DNA from: Flavobacterium bizetiae
GTDB lineage: Bacteria; Bacteroidota; Bacteroidia; Flavobacteriales; Flavobacteriaceae
Direction of reading: 5' to 3'
Length of the DNA: 64,000 nucleotides
NCBI RefSeq assembly: GCF_902804475.1
Contig: NZ_CADCSU010000055.1
Coordinates: forward strand, 25,179 to 89,178
Shown here piece after piece: positions 34,730 to 43,706 of this stretch. The stretch's first letter is position 1. Each line of letters starts with the position of its first letter. Under the pieces are notes generated by a model. It saw nothing but the letters and a program-made list of their open reading frames with translations. It was not told the DNA's origin and ran no database searches. A program made the position numbers and the translations under genes.

Positions 34730-35212
34730 TTACAAGAACTTTTTATCAAACATAAAAGGAAGCAAATTTTTTAGGGATGCTGATTTATAAACCTGACCAA
34801 TTTCGCCCATAAAATAGATTTCTATTGGGGTGTCTTGCCTGATTTCGTATTCGGCAATAGATTGGCGGCAAGAACCACACGGCGGAATTGGCGCTGTAGT
34901 CTGATTCGTATCTGAAGCTGCTGTAATAGCAATTTTTAGAATTTTGGCTTCAGGATAAACGCTTCCGGCATGAAAAATGGCAACTCTTTCGGCACATAAT
35001 CCAGATGGATAAGCGGCATTTTCCTGATTTGATCCCAAAACTATTTTTCCGTTATCTAATAATAATGCAGCTCCAACTCTAAATTGAGAATAGGGTGCGT
35101 ATGCTTTTTTGCGAATTTCTACAGCCTCATTCATTAAATCCTGAATGTCTTGTGAGAGTTCTTGTAAAGTATTGAAAACTATAAATGATGATGTAATGCT
35201 AATTTCTTTCAT
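34730..35212 (-). CDS. cdd: Cytidine deaminase
   Basis: The 160-residue homotetramer-type enzyme hydrolyses cytidine and deoxycytidine to uridine. Zinc and catalytic residues are in CAERVA (Cys73, Glu75) and PCGSC (Cys112, Cys115). The N-terminus has about 20 residues more than the shortest members. It follows the porV gene in the minus direction, beyond a terminator-like hairpin, so it is probably separately transcribed. Confidence 0.94.
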   Translation of the reverse strand: MKEISITSSFIVFNTLQELSQDIQDLMNEAVEIRKKAYAPYSQFRVGAALLLDNGKIVLGSNQENAAYPSGLCAERVAIFHAGSVYPEAKILKIAITAASDTNQTTAPIPPCGSCRQSIAEYEIRQDTPIEIYFMGEIGQVYKSASLKNLLPFMFDKKFL

Positions 35213-35223
35213 TCTTTTTATGG

Positions 35224-35263
35224 GAAAAAAAATCCAAATCTCTAAAAAGTAGAAATTTGGATT
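35224..35263 (-). terminator. Terminator of porU-porV
   Basis: AATCCAAAT (35231-35239) pairs with ATTTGGATT (35255-35263); on the minus strand it is followed by a T run. It lies 27 bases after the porV stop. Confidence 0.75.
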
Positions 35264-35289
35264 GTTATTATTTTTATTGTTTTATTCGT

Positions 35290-36495
35290 TTAGTAAACTT
35301 CGTATTTGTCGCCAAAGTTAAAGGTTAAAGAAAAGCGAAGTGTATTTTCTAAAGGATTTTTGATTTTTGAGGCTGAAAATAAATAAGAAACGTCAAGTTT
35401 TACTACATTATATTTGAAACCTGCTCCTAAAGAGAAAAACTGAACGCCTCCTTTTTGTGGGCTTTGGTGGTAATATCCTGCTCTCATCGAAAAAGCATCC
35501 TGATAAGTATATTCTCCGGCTACACTATAGGTGATTTCTTTTAATTCTTCGCTAAAACCACCTGGAGCATCTCCAAATGATTTAAAAATTCCGGAAACCC
35601 AACCGATATCATTGTAGTTTTTGTAGTTCATGGCATTTGCCTGTTCCTGAGAAATTTCTCCCGGATCATTATAATCACCATCTCCGTTTAAATCTACCGG
35701 AGTTCCAGGTCCCGGAGGAGTAGGTACTAAAAGTTTGGTAAACTCTACGCTTAGTCCCACTTTATTGTAGTCGTCCAGAATGAAGTCAAATCCACCACCT
35801 ACTCTTAAGTTGGCCGGTAAAAAGTTTGAACTTAAGTCATCGTTGTCGTAGCTTATTTTTTGTCCAAGGTTTTGCATATTGAAACCCGCTCTCCATCTTC
35901 CGTTAAAGTCAGAATAAGCAATTTCTTCAGATTGGTAAAAACCTGCAATGTCAACTGCAAAAGTGCTGGCTGCCGAAGCATCGACATCTTCTGAAGCAAT
36001 TTTTAGATTTGAATTGATGAATCTTGCTGCAACTGCCATCGAGAATGTTTCACTTAATTTCAAAGAATAAGATCCGTCTAAGGCAAATTCATTTGGTGAT
36101 ACTATTCTGGCAGCTTCATTTGGATCTCCGGTTGTTCTTAACTCGATATCTCCAAAACCAAAATAGCGAAGACTTCCTGCGAAGGCACTTCTTTCATTAA
36201 TTTTGTTGTAATACGTTACCTGACCTAGCGAAATGTCATTTGCTAAATCTGTTAAGTAAGGAGTGTAACTAATAGAAAACCCTTGCTTATCTACTGAAAA
36301 AGCGTATTTCGCCGGATTCCATTGTTGAGAAAATGCATCTGCTGATGTGGCTACACCCTGATCAGCTAAACCTGCTGCTCTGGCATCTGCTGCAACTAAT
36401 AAAAAAGGAACTCCCGTTGTAATAGGTCGGTTGTCCTGGGCCTGTGCTTTAAAAAGAATAAAAGAACAAATTAAAAGTAGTGATATTTTTTTCAT
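35290..36495 (-). CDS. porV: Type IX secretion outer-membrane protein PorV (LptO)
   Basis: The 401-residue protein has a signal peptide (ending KAQAQ) and a PorV/FadL-like beta-barrel, with the conserved early segment PFLLVAADARAAGLADQGVA and a C-terminal strand. PorV shuttles T9SS cargo from the translocon to the PorU attachment complex. It lies 40 bases downstream of porU on the same strand, the usual pair. A Pro/Gly/Asp-rich loop is present near residues 225-245 (PGPGTPVDLNGDGDYND). Confidence 0.94.
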   Translation of the reverse strand: MKKISLLLICSFILFKAQAQDNRPITTGVPFLLVAADARAAGLADQGVATSADAFSQQWNPAKYAFSVDKQGFSISYTPYLTDLANDISLGQVTYYNKINERSAFAGSLRYFGFGDIELRTTGDPNEAARIVSPNEFALDGSYSLKLSETFSMAVAARFINSNLKIASEDVDASAASTFAVDIAGFYQSEEIAYSDFNGRWRAGFNMQNLGQKISYDNDDLSSNFLPANLRVGGGFDFILDDYNKVGLSVEFTKLLVPTPPGPGTPVDLNGDGDYNDPGEISQEQANAMNYKNYNDIGWVSGIFKSFGDAPGGFSEELKEITYSVAGEYTYQDAFSMRAGYYHQSPQKGGVQFFSLGAGFKYNVVKLDVSYLFSASKIKNPLENTLRFSLTFNFGDKYEVY

Positions 36496-36535
36496 TTAGG
36501 GACTTAATGTATTTATGATACAAATATATATAATA

Positions 36536-39500
36536 TTATAAGATGACAAGCTTTTCGTATTTTTCTGCCTTTTTATTTGTCAAATTAGATCTGACCGTAA
36601 GTTTATAAATATAAACACCTTTTCCTATCCGGTCGCCAAAATCATCTTTTCCGTCCCAGGTTATTTCTCTCGATAAGAACCCTTCTGTGGTGATGACCTG
36701 GTTTTTTGTCCAGACTACTTTTCCTGTAATAGTCATTACCTGAACCTGCACATCCAGGGGTTCGTAAGGTCTGTTGTGTGAAAACCAAAACTGCGTATAA
36801 GTAGAAAAAGGATTAGGATAATTAAGAACGTGAGTAAGTGTTAGCGATTCATCTCCAACAACTATAAACTGTATTTCGCTTGTAACCGGATTGTTATATA
36901 CATCCCAGGCCGTAAAACTTATAGTGTGCATACCGGGAGCTAAATTTCTTAACGGGAAACGCAAATTTCCGTTAGTATAATCGTCTAATTTTGTTTGATA
37001 ATAATCATTCAAAATATAGGGATTACTAACGTCTCCGTCCAGAATTGCTACAATGTCATGCCCGATTCCGCTTGCTGTATTTATGCCATTTTCATCTTCC
37101 AGAAACGCCAGTAAAAAAGGCGATTCGTTTGTGGTACCACCGGATACAAAAGTTTCATCGTTCATATATAACTTAACTTTCGGACTTATATTGTCCTGAG
37201 GTGCATTTTCATTTATTCCTCCTATTTTTATGGTGGTATTGTAGCCGGTTTGATTTTCCAAAGCCTGATTTTTTTTCGAATAAAAACTAATTCGGCCATA
37301 ATCAACAGGAACACGAATATCTCGTGGTACAACAAAGCTAAATTCGAACTGGCCATTGGTTACGGATGCATTACCTCTAAAGATTGTTTCTCCTAGTATT
37401 TTAAATGACATTGCAGGACTATAACCATCATTATTTAGGGTAGTTGTGGTGATTAATTTGTCGAAAATTGCCGTTGCCAATTCGCCATTATAATTACTTA
37501 AAAGATTATTATTTTCGTCGGTAATCTCGCCTGAAATTTTAATTTTTGCCAAAGATTTAAAATCCGGAATTGTTTGTGAAATCACAACATCGTTAACTTT
37601 TGTTAGATTAATTTTTGGTTTCGGAATTGCTAGCATCAGGGCAGGATCTCCAATATAAAAAATGACATTACTGGCAGAACTTGGATTTTCGTTTTTAGAA
37701 ATTCGAAGCGCTTCGGCGATGCTGGTGTATTGATTAGATCCGTACGAAAGCAGGTTTTTGCTTAAACTGTCATTAAAATCTTCCGCATTAAATTGTCCTA
37801 TGGCACGAATGGTTGTTAGCATAGAAATTGCGCCGCCTTTCGGATTCCAAAAAGTGTATTCTCCGGCTGTAGGCCTTGTAGGATCATCAAATCTTGAAAA
37901 CTCACAAGTTATGGTTATAAATAAAGGATACTTATATTGATTGTTTAGGTTTTGACCGTCTGATTTTTCCCAGATGCGTTCGCTTGCCAGGCCATCTTCG
38001 CCGCCATGACCTAAATAATTAAAGATTAAAGCGCCTTTTTCGAAAGCGTTAAATAAATCAGTTCTTGCTTTAGGATACCTTGATCCTCCGGCAGAAGCTT
38101 CTTGTGTGTAGGCATCCAGAATGATTTTGTCTACATTTAAAAAAGGTTTTTGAATACCTATATTATCCGCCAGATTGTTTTGATGAAATTGTAATGTTGC
38201 GTCTGAGGTCTGGTCAGAATCATCACTTACCATAACAATGTTATTGCGCCAGTTTCCGTAGGATTTCGTGTCGTGGTATTCCAGTACTTTATTGATCATT
38301 TCGCCTGCCTGTGCATTGTCGGAAACTAACATTCGGCCAACTGCAATATCAATTCCGCCAAAAGGAGAAACGACCACTCCTTCATTATTGTCCATTAGGC
38401 CGTAAAAGTCATCAGATGCAAATGAAGCTTCTCCGGTCGAGTTGCTAATTACAGATTGATATATAGGTACAATATTATTGTTATTTATAATTCTGTCTTT
38501 ATAATCAAAAGAAGCATCTCCAAATAAATTGAGGTATTTTATTTTCTTATCTGGTGATGATGCATTGTCGTAAATGTATTTGATGCAATTTCGTATAGCG
38601 GCAATATCTTGTTTTCCGGAAGAAAATTCCTGATAGATATTTTCTAATGCAATTACTTTTACATTTAAATTAGAATGTGTTCTATGAAAATTGGCTAGTT
38701 TTTCGGCTTGAGAAACTAAAAATTTTGGCGTAACTATGGCATAATCGATATCCTGAAAGTTGTTTTGGTTATTCTTGAAAAGTGTTCCTTTCAAATTTTG
38801 ATTGGCAATTTTTGATTGGTTTTCTTTTAAAGGAGTAAAAAAATCAGTGGCATCAATTGCGACATATTTTCTAACTTCTCCTAAAGAAGCTTTAAAGCTA
38901 AAAGTTGCCTGATTGCTGTTTTCTAATTTTGATATATTATATAGGTCTGTAATATCCCAAATTTGAGAAATTCCCGAGGCATTACCTAAAGTATAATTTA
39001 CGATTCCGGCGGTTGAACCGGCTAAGTCGTATTGAAATTTAAATTGTTTTCCTGTACCTAATAATTTTCTTTTAGCGATTAAATTGATGTAGTCCAGATA
39101 TCCTTTTGATCCCGGAACACTGTTATTATTATAGGTAAGTTTTATTTTTATGTTTTCGGCACCTGTAAACGTGCTGTTTGAGGGCAGCTTTTGCGTGTAA
39201 AATTTTAGTTCAGAATTAGAAACTAATGCCTGAAAATTAATAGTACCAATATTTTGACCATTGGCAGCAACAGTAAATGAGGTCGGAGTAAAGGCGGCCG
39301 AAGCTGCATTGACTTCTATTTTTACGGGAACTGAAGTTTCGATGTTCGGAAAGTTGAATTGAAATTCCTGTTCCTGATTAATGTCAAATGATTCTCCAAA
39401 CCATTGACGGCCTAAATGAGCAATGTTGGTTTTATCGATTTCGTGAAATTGATAGTCGTCAAAAGTGTTTAATTCTAGGGTGCTGTTTCCAGTTGGCTGA

Positions 39501-40372
39501 TTGAAATTTGAGATACGCTTTCCTTCGTTGCCAGTGACAGTAATGTAATAATAAGATCTTGTGGCGTATAAGTTAAGATTGGTTTGGCTTTCAGTGCTCC
39601 AATTTTCGATTCCTTCGCCGTAAAAAAGAATATAATCTTCGTTATTAAAGATTCCGTCGTTTTCTCCAATAATCTGTATGGCATTTTCTGCTAAATCCTC
39701 AGGGTAATACGTGCTGTTGGCCAGAGGAAGCATTTTTCCGCCGTTTCCATAGATCTTAATTCTTCTTGGATCTACTTTTGAAGGGTCGAACCCAAGGCTT
39801 TGCAAAAATGACTTCGAAATTTTATAAACACCTGATTTTTCAATATAAAAACGATACCAGTCTCCGGAAGCTAAAACTGAATTGTAAACGGAATTTGATT
39901 TTTGAAAAGTAGAAGAATTACTGCTTTTTGACGCAGAACTGCTTGTTGAATAAGAGAATGACCGGATTCGCTTATAGTTATTGCCTTCCTTTATTATAGG
40001 TGATAACGACAGGAAAGTTTGTTTTGTATCTCTGGAAATAGTTGTTTTTAACGTTTCATTTGGTTTTTCGGGTATGTTTTCGAGTGATAGGTCTCCCAAG
40101 TCGGTAACTGAAACCGATTCGTAAATTACGTTTGTAATTTGTACGGAATTATTGTTGGAAGAGCCCGATTCGCTTAGGTTTAGTAATAAGCTTATGTTTT
40201 TTTTAGTAGTATCGTATCGGAAACTGCCTCCTGAAAAGTATGGTATTTTGATTTTTGATTCGCCAAAACTCATCTCTTTTTTATTTTGCCAATCTAGCGT
40301 AAAGCTCCAATTTACCTGAGAAAATGAGATGAACGGAATTAAAAAAAGGTATAAGTATAGGGCTTGTTTCAT
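36536..40372 (-). CDS. porU: Type IX secretion sortase PorU
   Basis: The 1278-residue gingipain-like protease removes the C-terminal sorting domain of T9SS cargo at the cell surface. It has a signal peptide, a long beta-rich N-terminal region, and a peptidase C25-type domain at about 540-900. The catalytic pair is visible as His789 (YLGHGGEDG) and Cys823 (TCEFSRFDD). The C-terminus, ending GKGVYIYKLTV...YEKLVIL, resembles a T9SS type A sorting domain, as in known PorU. It is divergent from gldJ and forms an operon with porV. Confidence 0.95.
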   Translation of the reverse strand: MKQALYLYLFLIPFISFSQVNWSFTLDWQNKKEMSFGESKIKIPYFSGGSFRYDTTKKNISLLLNLSESGSSNNNSVQITNVIYESVSVTDLGDLSLENIPEKPNETLKTTISRDTKQTFLSLSPIIKEGNNYKRIRSFSYSTSSSASKSSNSSTFQKSNSVYNSVLASGDWYRFYIEKSGVYKISKSFLQSLGFDPSKVDPRRIKIYGNGGKMLPLANSTYYPEDLAENAIQIIGENDGIFNNEDYILFYGEGIENWSTESQTNLNLYATRSYYYITVTGNEGKRISNFNQPTGNSTLELNTFDDYQFHEIDKTNIAHLGRQWFGESFDINQEQEFQFNFPNIETSVPVKIEVNAASAAFTPTSFTVAANGQNIGTINFQALVSNSELKFYTQKLPSNSTFTGAENIKIKLTYNNNSVPGSKGYLDYINLIAKRKLLGTGKQFKFQYDLAGSTAGIVNYTLGNASGISQIWDITDLYNISKLENSNQATFSFKASLGEVRKYVAIDATDFFTPLKENQSKIANQNLKGTLFKNNQNNFQDIDYAIVTPKFLVSQAEKLANFHRTHSNLNVKVIALENIYQEFSSGKQDIAAIRNCIKYIYDNASSPDKKIKYLNLFGDASFDYKDRIINNNNIVPIYQSVISNSTGEASFASDDFYGLMDNNEGVVVSPFGGIDIAVGRMLVSDNAQAGEMINKVLEYHDTKSYGNWRNNIVMVSDDSDQTSDATLQFHQNNLADNIGIQKPFLNVDKIILDAYTQEASAGGSRYPKARTDLFNAFEKGALIFNYLGHGGEDGLASERIWEKSDGQNLNNQYKYPLFITITCEFSRFDDPTRPTAGEYTFWNPKGGAISMLTTIRAIGQFNAEDFNDSLSKNLLSYGSNQYTSIAEALRISKNENPSSASNVIFYIGDPALMLAIPKPKINLTKVNDVVISQTIPDFKSLAKIKISGEITDENNNLLSNYNGELATAIFDKLITTTTLNNDGYSPAMSFKILGETIFRGNASVTNGQFEFSFVVPRDIRVPVDYGRISFYSKKNQALENQTGYNTTIKIGGINENAPQDNISPKVKLYMNDETFVSGGTTNESPFLLAFLEDENGINTASGIGHDIVAILDGDVSNPYILNDYYQTKLDDYTNGNLRFPLRNLAPGMHTISFTAWDVYNNPVTSEIQFIVVGDESLTLTHVLNYPNPFSTYTQFWFSHNRPYEPLDVQVQVMTITGKVVWTKNQVITTEGFLSREITWDGKDDFGDRIGKGVYIYKLTVRSNLTNKKAEKYEKLVIL

Positions 40373-40455
40373 TGGTATGTAAAACCGTTTTAAATTAAAA
40401 ATATTTTAGTAAGTAAAAATATAGTATTTCATGTTATAGTAAATAATAAAAAGTA

Positions 40456-40463
40456 TATTTTTG
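40456..40463 (+). promoter_or_regulatory. -7 promoter element upstream of gldJ
   Basis: TATTTTTG matches TAnnTTTG about 115 bases upstream of gldJ in the 207-base divergent gldJ-porU gap. No clear -33 TTG was found at standard spacing, so this is tentative. Confidence 0.4.
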
Positions 40464-40579
40464 CGTTCGTAACTATAGGTTATTTTCTGGTAAAAAACAG
40501 CTAAATAAAATTATTAGAACAGATGTTGCTAATTAAATGTTAATTATTATATTGCAGCACCTAAATTTATCACCTAAGA

Positions 40580-42271
40580 ATGAGTATGAAAGTAAACAAA
40601 ATTGTAGTCTTGCAATTAATGATGTCAATGATATTGATGTTGGGCACGGCTAGTTGTAGCAAAAAATCGAGTTCCAGTCGTGCTTCCAGAGCAACTGGTT
40701 GGGATGTAGATAGTCAGAATGGAACGGCTGCTAGAAATGCAGGCAAAAAACAACAGGCTGGTCCTGGTTTAGTTTTTGTTGAGGGAGGTACATTTACAAT
40801 GGGTAAAGTACAGGATGATGTTATGCACGATTGGAATAACACGCCAACCCAACAACACGTTCAGTCATTCTATATGGATGAAACCGAGGTTACGAATGGT
40901 ATGTACTTAGAATACCTGGAGTGGTTAAAGAAAGTTTTCCCTCCAACAGAAGAAAATTACAAAAACATATACGAAGGAGCATCTCCGGATACGCTTGTAT
41001 GGAGAAATCGTTTAGGATATAACGAAACGATGACTAATAACTACTTAAGACATCCATCTTATGCAAATTACCCTGTAGTTGGTGTTAACTGGATTCAGGC
41101 TGTTGAATTTGCTAAATGGAGAACTGATCGTGTAAACGAAGCAGTTTTAGAGAAAAACGGTTACCTTAAAAAAGGAGCTAAAACTCAGGATGTAAGCGCT
41201 GAAAGTATCTTTAATACAGAAGCTTATGTTGCATCTCCAAGTACTACTTACGGTGGTAATGAAGAGCTTGTTTTAAAGAAAAATCCAAACGGAAGAAGAC
41301 CAAAAGCTGGTAAAGACGGTGTAGTTCCGGAAGAAAAAAATGTTTACGCACAACGTTCTTCAGGTATTATCTTGCCAGAATACAGACTTCCTACAGAGGC
41401 AGAATGGGAATATGCTGCTGCTGCAGATGTTGGACAAAGAGAATACAATATATATAAAGGACAAAAGAAATATCCTTGGTCTGGAGATTATACACGTTCA
41501 TCTAAACGTAAAAACAAAGGAGATCAATTGGCTAACTTTAAACAAGGAAACGGTGATTACGGTGGAATTGCAGGTTGGTCTGATGATGGTGCGGATATTA
41601 CAAATGCTGTAAAAAGCTATGCACCGAATGATTTTGGATTATACGATATGGCAGGAAACGTAGCCGAATGGGTTGCCGATGTTTACAGACCTATTATCGA
41701 TAATGAAGCGAATGATTTTAACTACTTTAGAGGAAATCAATATGCTAAAAACAAAATTGGTAAAGACGGTAAAATCGAAATTATTACTAAAGATAATATC
41801 CAATACAAAACTTTAAGTAACGGTAAAAAAGTTGCAACAAACTTACCAGGAGAAATTGCTCAGGTTCCGGTTGACGAAAACGAAACTTACTTGAGACAAA
41901 ACTTCACTACAAGTGATAACATCAACTATAGAGATGGTGATAAACAATCATCTAAATATTTTGACTTTGGAGATTCTGAGTCAGGAGCTAAAGCTGATCA
42001 GTCAATGTACAACTCTCCTAAACACAATGTAACAACAGACAGTTTAGGTCAAATGGTTAGAAAATATGATAGCTCTAGTAAACGTACTACATTAATCGAT
42101 GATAATGTAAGAGTTTACAAAGGTGGTTCTTGGAGAGATAGAGCTTATTGGTTAGATCCTGCTCAAAGAAGATATTTCCCTCAGGATATGGCAACAGATT
42201 ACATCGGATTTAGATGTGCTATGTCTAGAGTAGGTGCAAAAGCTGAAAAAAGAAAATCGCCTAGAAACTAA
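40580..42271 (+). CDS. gldJ: Gliding motility lipoprotein GldJ
   Basis: The 563-residue lipoprotein (lipobox ASC, Cys26) carries a formylglycine-generating-enzyme/SUMF1-like fold: GGTFTMG near residue 70, YMDETEVTNGMYLEYL, YRLPTEAEWEYAA and a C-terminal YKGGSWRDRAYWLDPAQRR. GldJ is essential for gliding and type IX secretion and does not act as a sulfatase modifier. A second ATG six bases in gives the same lipobox and is possible. A perfect 20-bp inverted repeat follows, then murF. Confidence 0.96.
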   Translation: MSMKVNKIVVLQLMMSMILMLGTASCSKKSSSSRASRATGWDVDSQNGTAARNAGKKQQAGPGLVFVEGGTFTMGKVQDDVMHDWNNTPTQQHVQSFYMDETEVTNGMYLEYLEWLKKVFPPTEENYKNIYEGASPDTLVWRNRLGYNETMTNNYLRHPSYANYPVVGVNWIQAVEFAKWRTDRVNEAVLEKNGYLKKGAKTQDVSAESIFNTEAYVASPSTTYGGNEELVLKKNPNGRRPKAGKDGVVPEEKNVYAQRSSGIILPEYRLPTEAEWEYAAAADVGQREYNIYKGQKKYPWSGDYTRSSKRKNKGDQLANFKQGNGDYGGIAGWSDDGADITNAVKSYAPNDFGLYDMAGNVAEWVADVYRPIIDNEANDFNYFRGNQYAKNKIGKDGKIEIITKDNIQYKTLSNGKKVATNLPGEIAQVPVDENETYLRQNFTTSDNINYRDGDKQSSKYFDFGDSESGAKADQSMYNSPKHNVTTDSLGQMVRKYDSSSKRTTLIDDNVRVYKGGSWRDRAYWLDPAQRRYFPQDMATDYIGFRCAMSRVGAKAEKRKSPRN

Positions 42272-42289
42272 ATTCTAGAAAATTCAATA

Positions 42290-42345
42290 AAAAAAATTCC
42301 AAATTCCAACTGATTTACTCAGCTTTTGGAATTTGGAATTTTTTT
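42290..42345 (+). terminator. Terminator after gldJ
   Basis: Arms 42290-42309 and 42326-42345 are perfect complements over 20 bases, ending in T. The right arm TTGGAATTTGGAATTTTTT also occurs at 15302-15320, so it belongs to a family of AT-rich repeats. Confidence 0.8.
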
Positions 42346-42380
42346 ATTGCTTATTTTATAATATGTAAATATTTTTATAA

Positions 42381-43667
42381 ATGAATATTCAGGACATTCA
42401 TAACTTGTTTTTGCAATGTAAATCAGTTTCAATTGATACAAGAAAGATTGAAAACGATTCTATGTTTTTTGCTATCAAAGGCGAAAATTTTGATGCAAAT
42501 ACCTTTGCTGCAACAGCATTGGAATTAGGTGCTTTATTTGTTATTGTTGATAATGCAGCTTATATTATCGATGAGAGAACAATTCTTGTCGAAAACAGCT
42601 TAGAAACTTTGCAGGAACTGGCAAAGTTTCATCGTACTTATCTTAAACTGCCTATTATTGCCTTAACGGGAAGTAATGGTAAAACGACGACCAAAGAACT
42701 TATAAATGTTGTTATTGGAAAGAAATACAAAACCAAAGCTACAGTAGGTAACTTAAACAATCACATTGGTGTTCCGTTGACTTTATTGTCTTTTACTAAA
42801 GAAACAGAAATAGGTATTGTTGAAATGGGGGCAAATCATAAAAAAGAAATTGAATTTTTATGTGAAATTGCTCAGCCTGATTATGGTTATATTACCAATT
42901 TTGGTAAAGCTCATCTTGAAGGTTTTGGTGGAGTTCAGGGTGTTATTGAAGGTAAAAGCGAAATGTATCAATATCTGGCAAAAAATAACAAATTAGCTTT
43001 TGTAAATCTTGAAGATTCTATTCAGATAGAAAGATCTGCAGGAATACAATCCTTTACTTTCGGAATAAATAACGATACTGCTGACTTAAAAATCAAAAAT
43101 ATCAAAGCCAATCCTTTTGTTGCTATAGAGTATGATAATTTTAGTGTAGAATCGCATTTAATTGGGCTTTATAATGCCAATAATATTAATGCGGCTATTG
43201 CGATAGGATATTACTTTAAAGTTACCGAGGCGGATATGAAACAAGCAATTGAGACCTATATCCCTGAGAATAACAGATCGCAATTGTTAAGAATTGATTC
43301 TAATCAGATTATTCTGGATGCCTATAATGCTAATCCTAGTAGTATGGCTGTTGCGATAACTAACTTTTTGCAATTAGAAAATCAAAACAAAGTGATGATT
43401 TTGGGTGATATGTTTGAGCTGGGTGATGAAAGTCCGCAGGAGCACAAATTAATTGTAGATTCTTTATTGAAGCAGAATGAGTCCGAGTGTTATTTGATAG
43501 GTAAATCATTTTATGAAAATAAAGTTACTAAAGATAATATTCAGTTTTTTGAAACCTTTGATGCTTTTGTCGAATACCTTAAAACAAGACATTTTAGCGA
43601 AAATACAATCCTCGTAAAAGGATCCAGAGGAATGGCCTTAGAGCGCACTCTGGAATATATTAAATAA
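42381..43667 (+). CDS. murF: UDP-N-acetylmuramoyl-tripeptide--D-alanyl-D-alanine ligase
   Basis: The 428-residue Mur ligase adds D-Ala-D-Ala to UDP-MurNAc-tripeptide. The ATP P-loop GSNGKTTTKEL lies at about 97-107, MGANHKKEIEFL and the FGKAHLEGFGG segment are standard, and the C-terminal ligand domain has the DAYNANPSSM motif. It lies 109 bases after gldJ with a terminator between and is followed by its own terminator. No other mur genes are nearby. Confidence 0.95.
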   Translation: MNIQDIHNLFLQCKSVSIDTRKIENDSMFFAIKGENFDANTFAATALELGALFVIVDNAAYIIDERTILVENSLETLQELAKFHRTYLKLPIIALTGSNGKTTTKELINVVIGKKYKTKATVGNLNNHIGVPLTLLSFTKETEIGIVEMGANHKKEIEFLCEIAQPDYGYITNFGKAHLEGFGGVQGVIEGKSEMYQYLAKNNKLAFVNLEDSIQIERSAGIQSFTFGINNDTADLKIKNIKANPFVAIEYDNFSVESHLIGLYNANNINAAIAIGYYFKVTEADMKQAIETYIPENNRSQLLRIDSNQIILDAYNANPSSMAVAITNFLQLENQNKVMILGDMFELGDESPQEHKLIVDSLLKQNESECYLIGKSFYENKVTKDNIQFFETFDAFVEYLKTRHFSENTILVKGSRGMALERTLEYIK

Positions 43668-43706
43668 AACAAAAGCCATCCTGATCAAGATGGCTTTTTT
43701 GTTTTT
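43666..43706. terminator. Bidirectional terminator between murF and the regulator
   Basis: AAAACAAAAGCCATC (43666-43680) pairs with GATGGCTTTTTTGTTTT (43689-43705) around an eight-base loop; A and T runs on both sides allow use by both converging genes. Confidence 0.88.
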
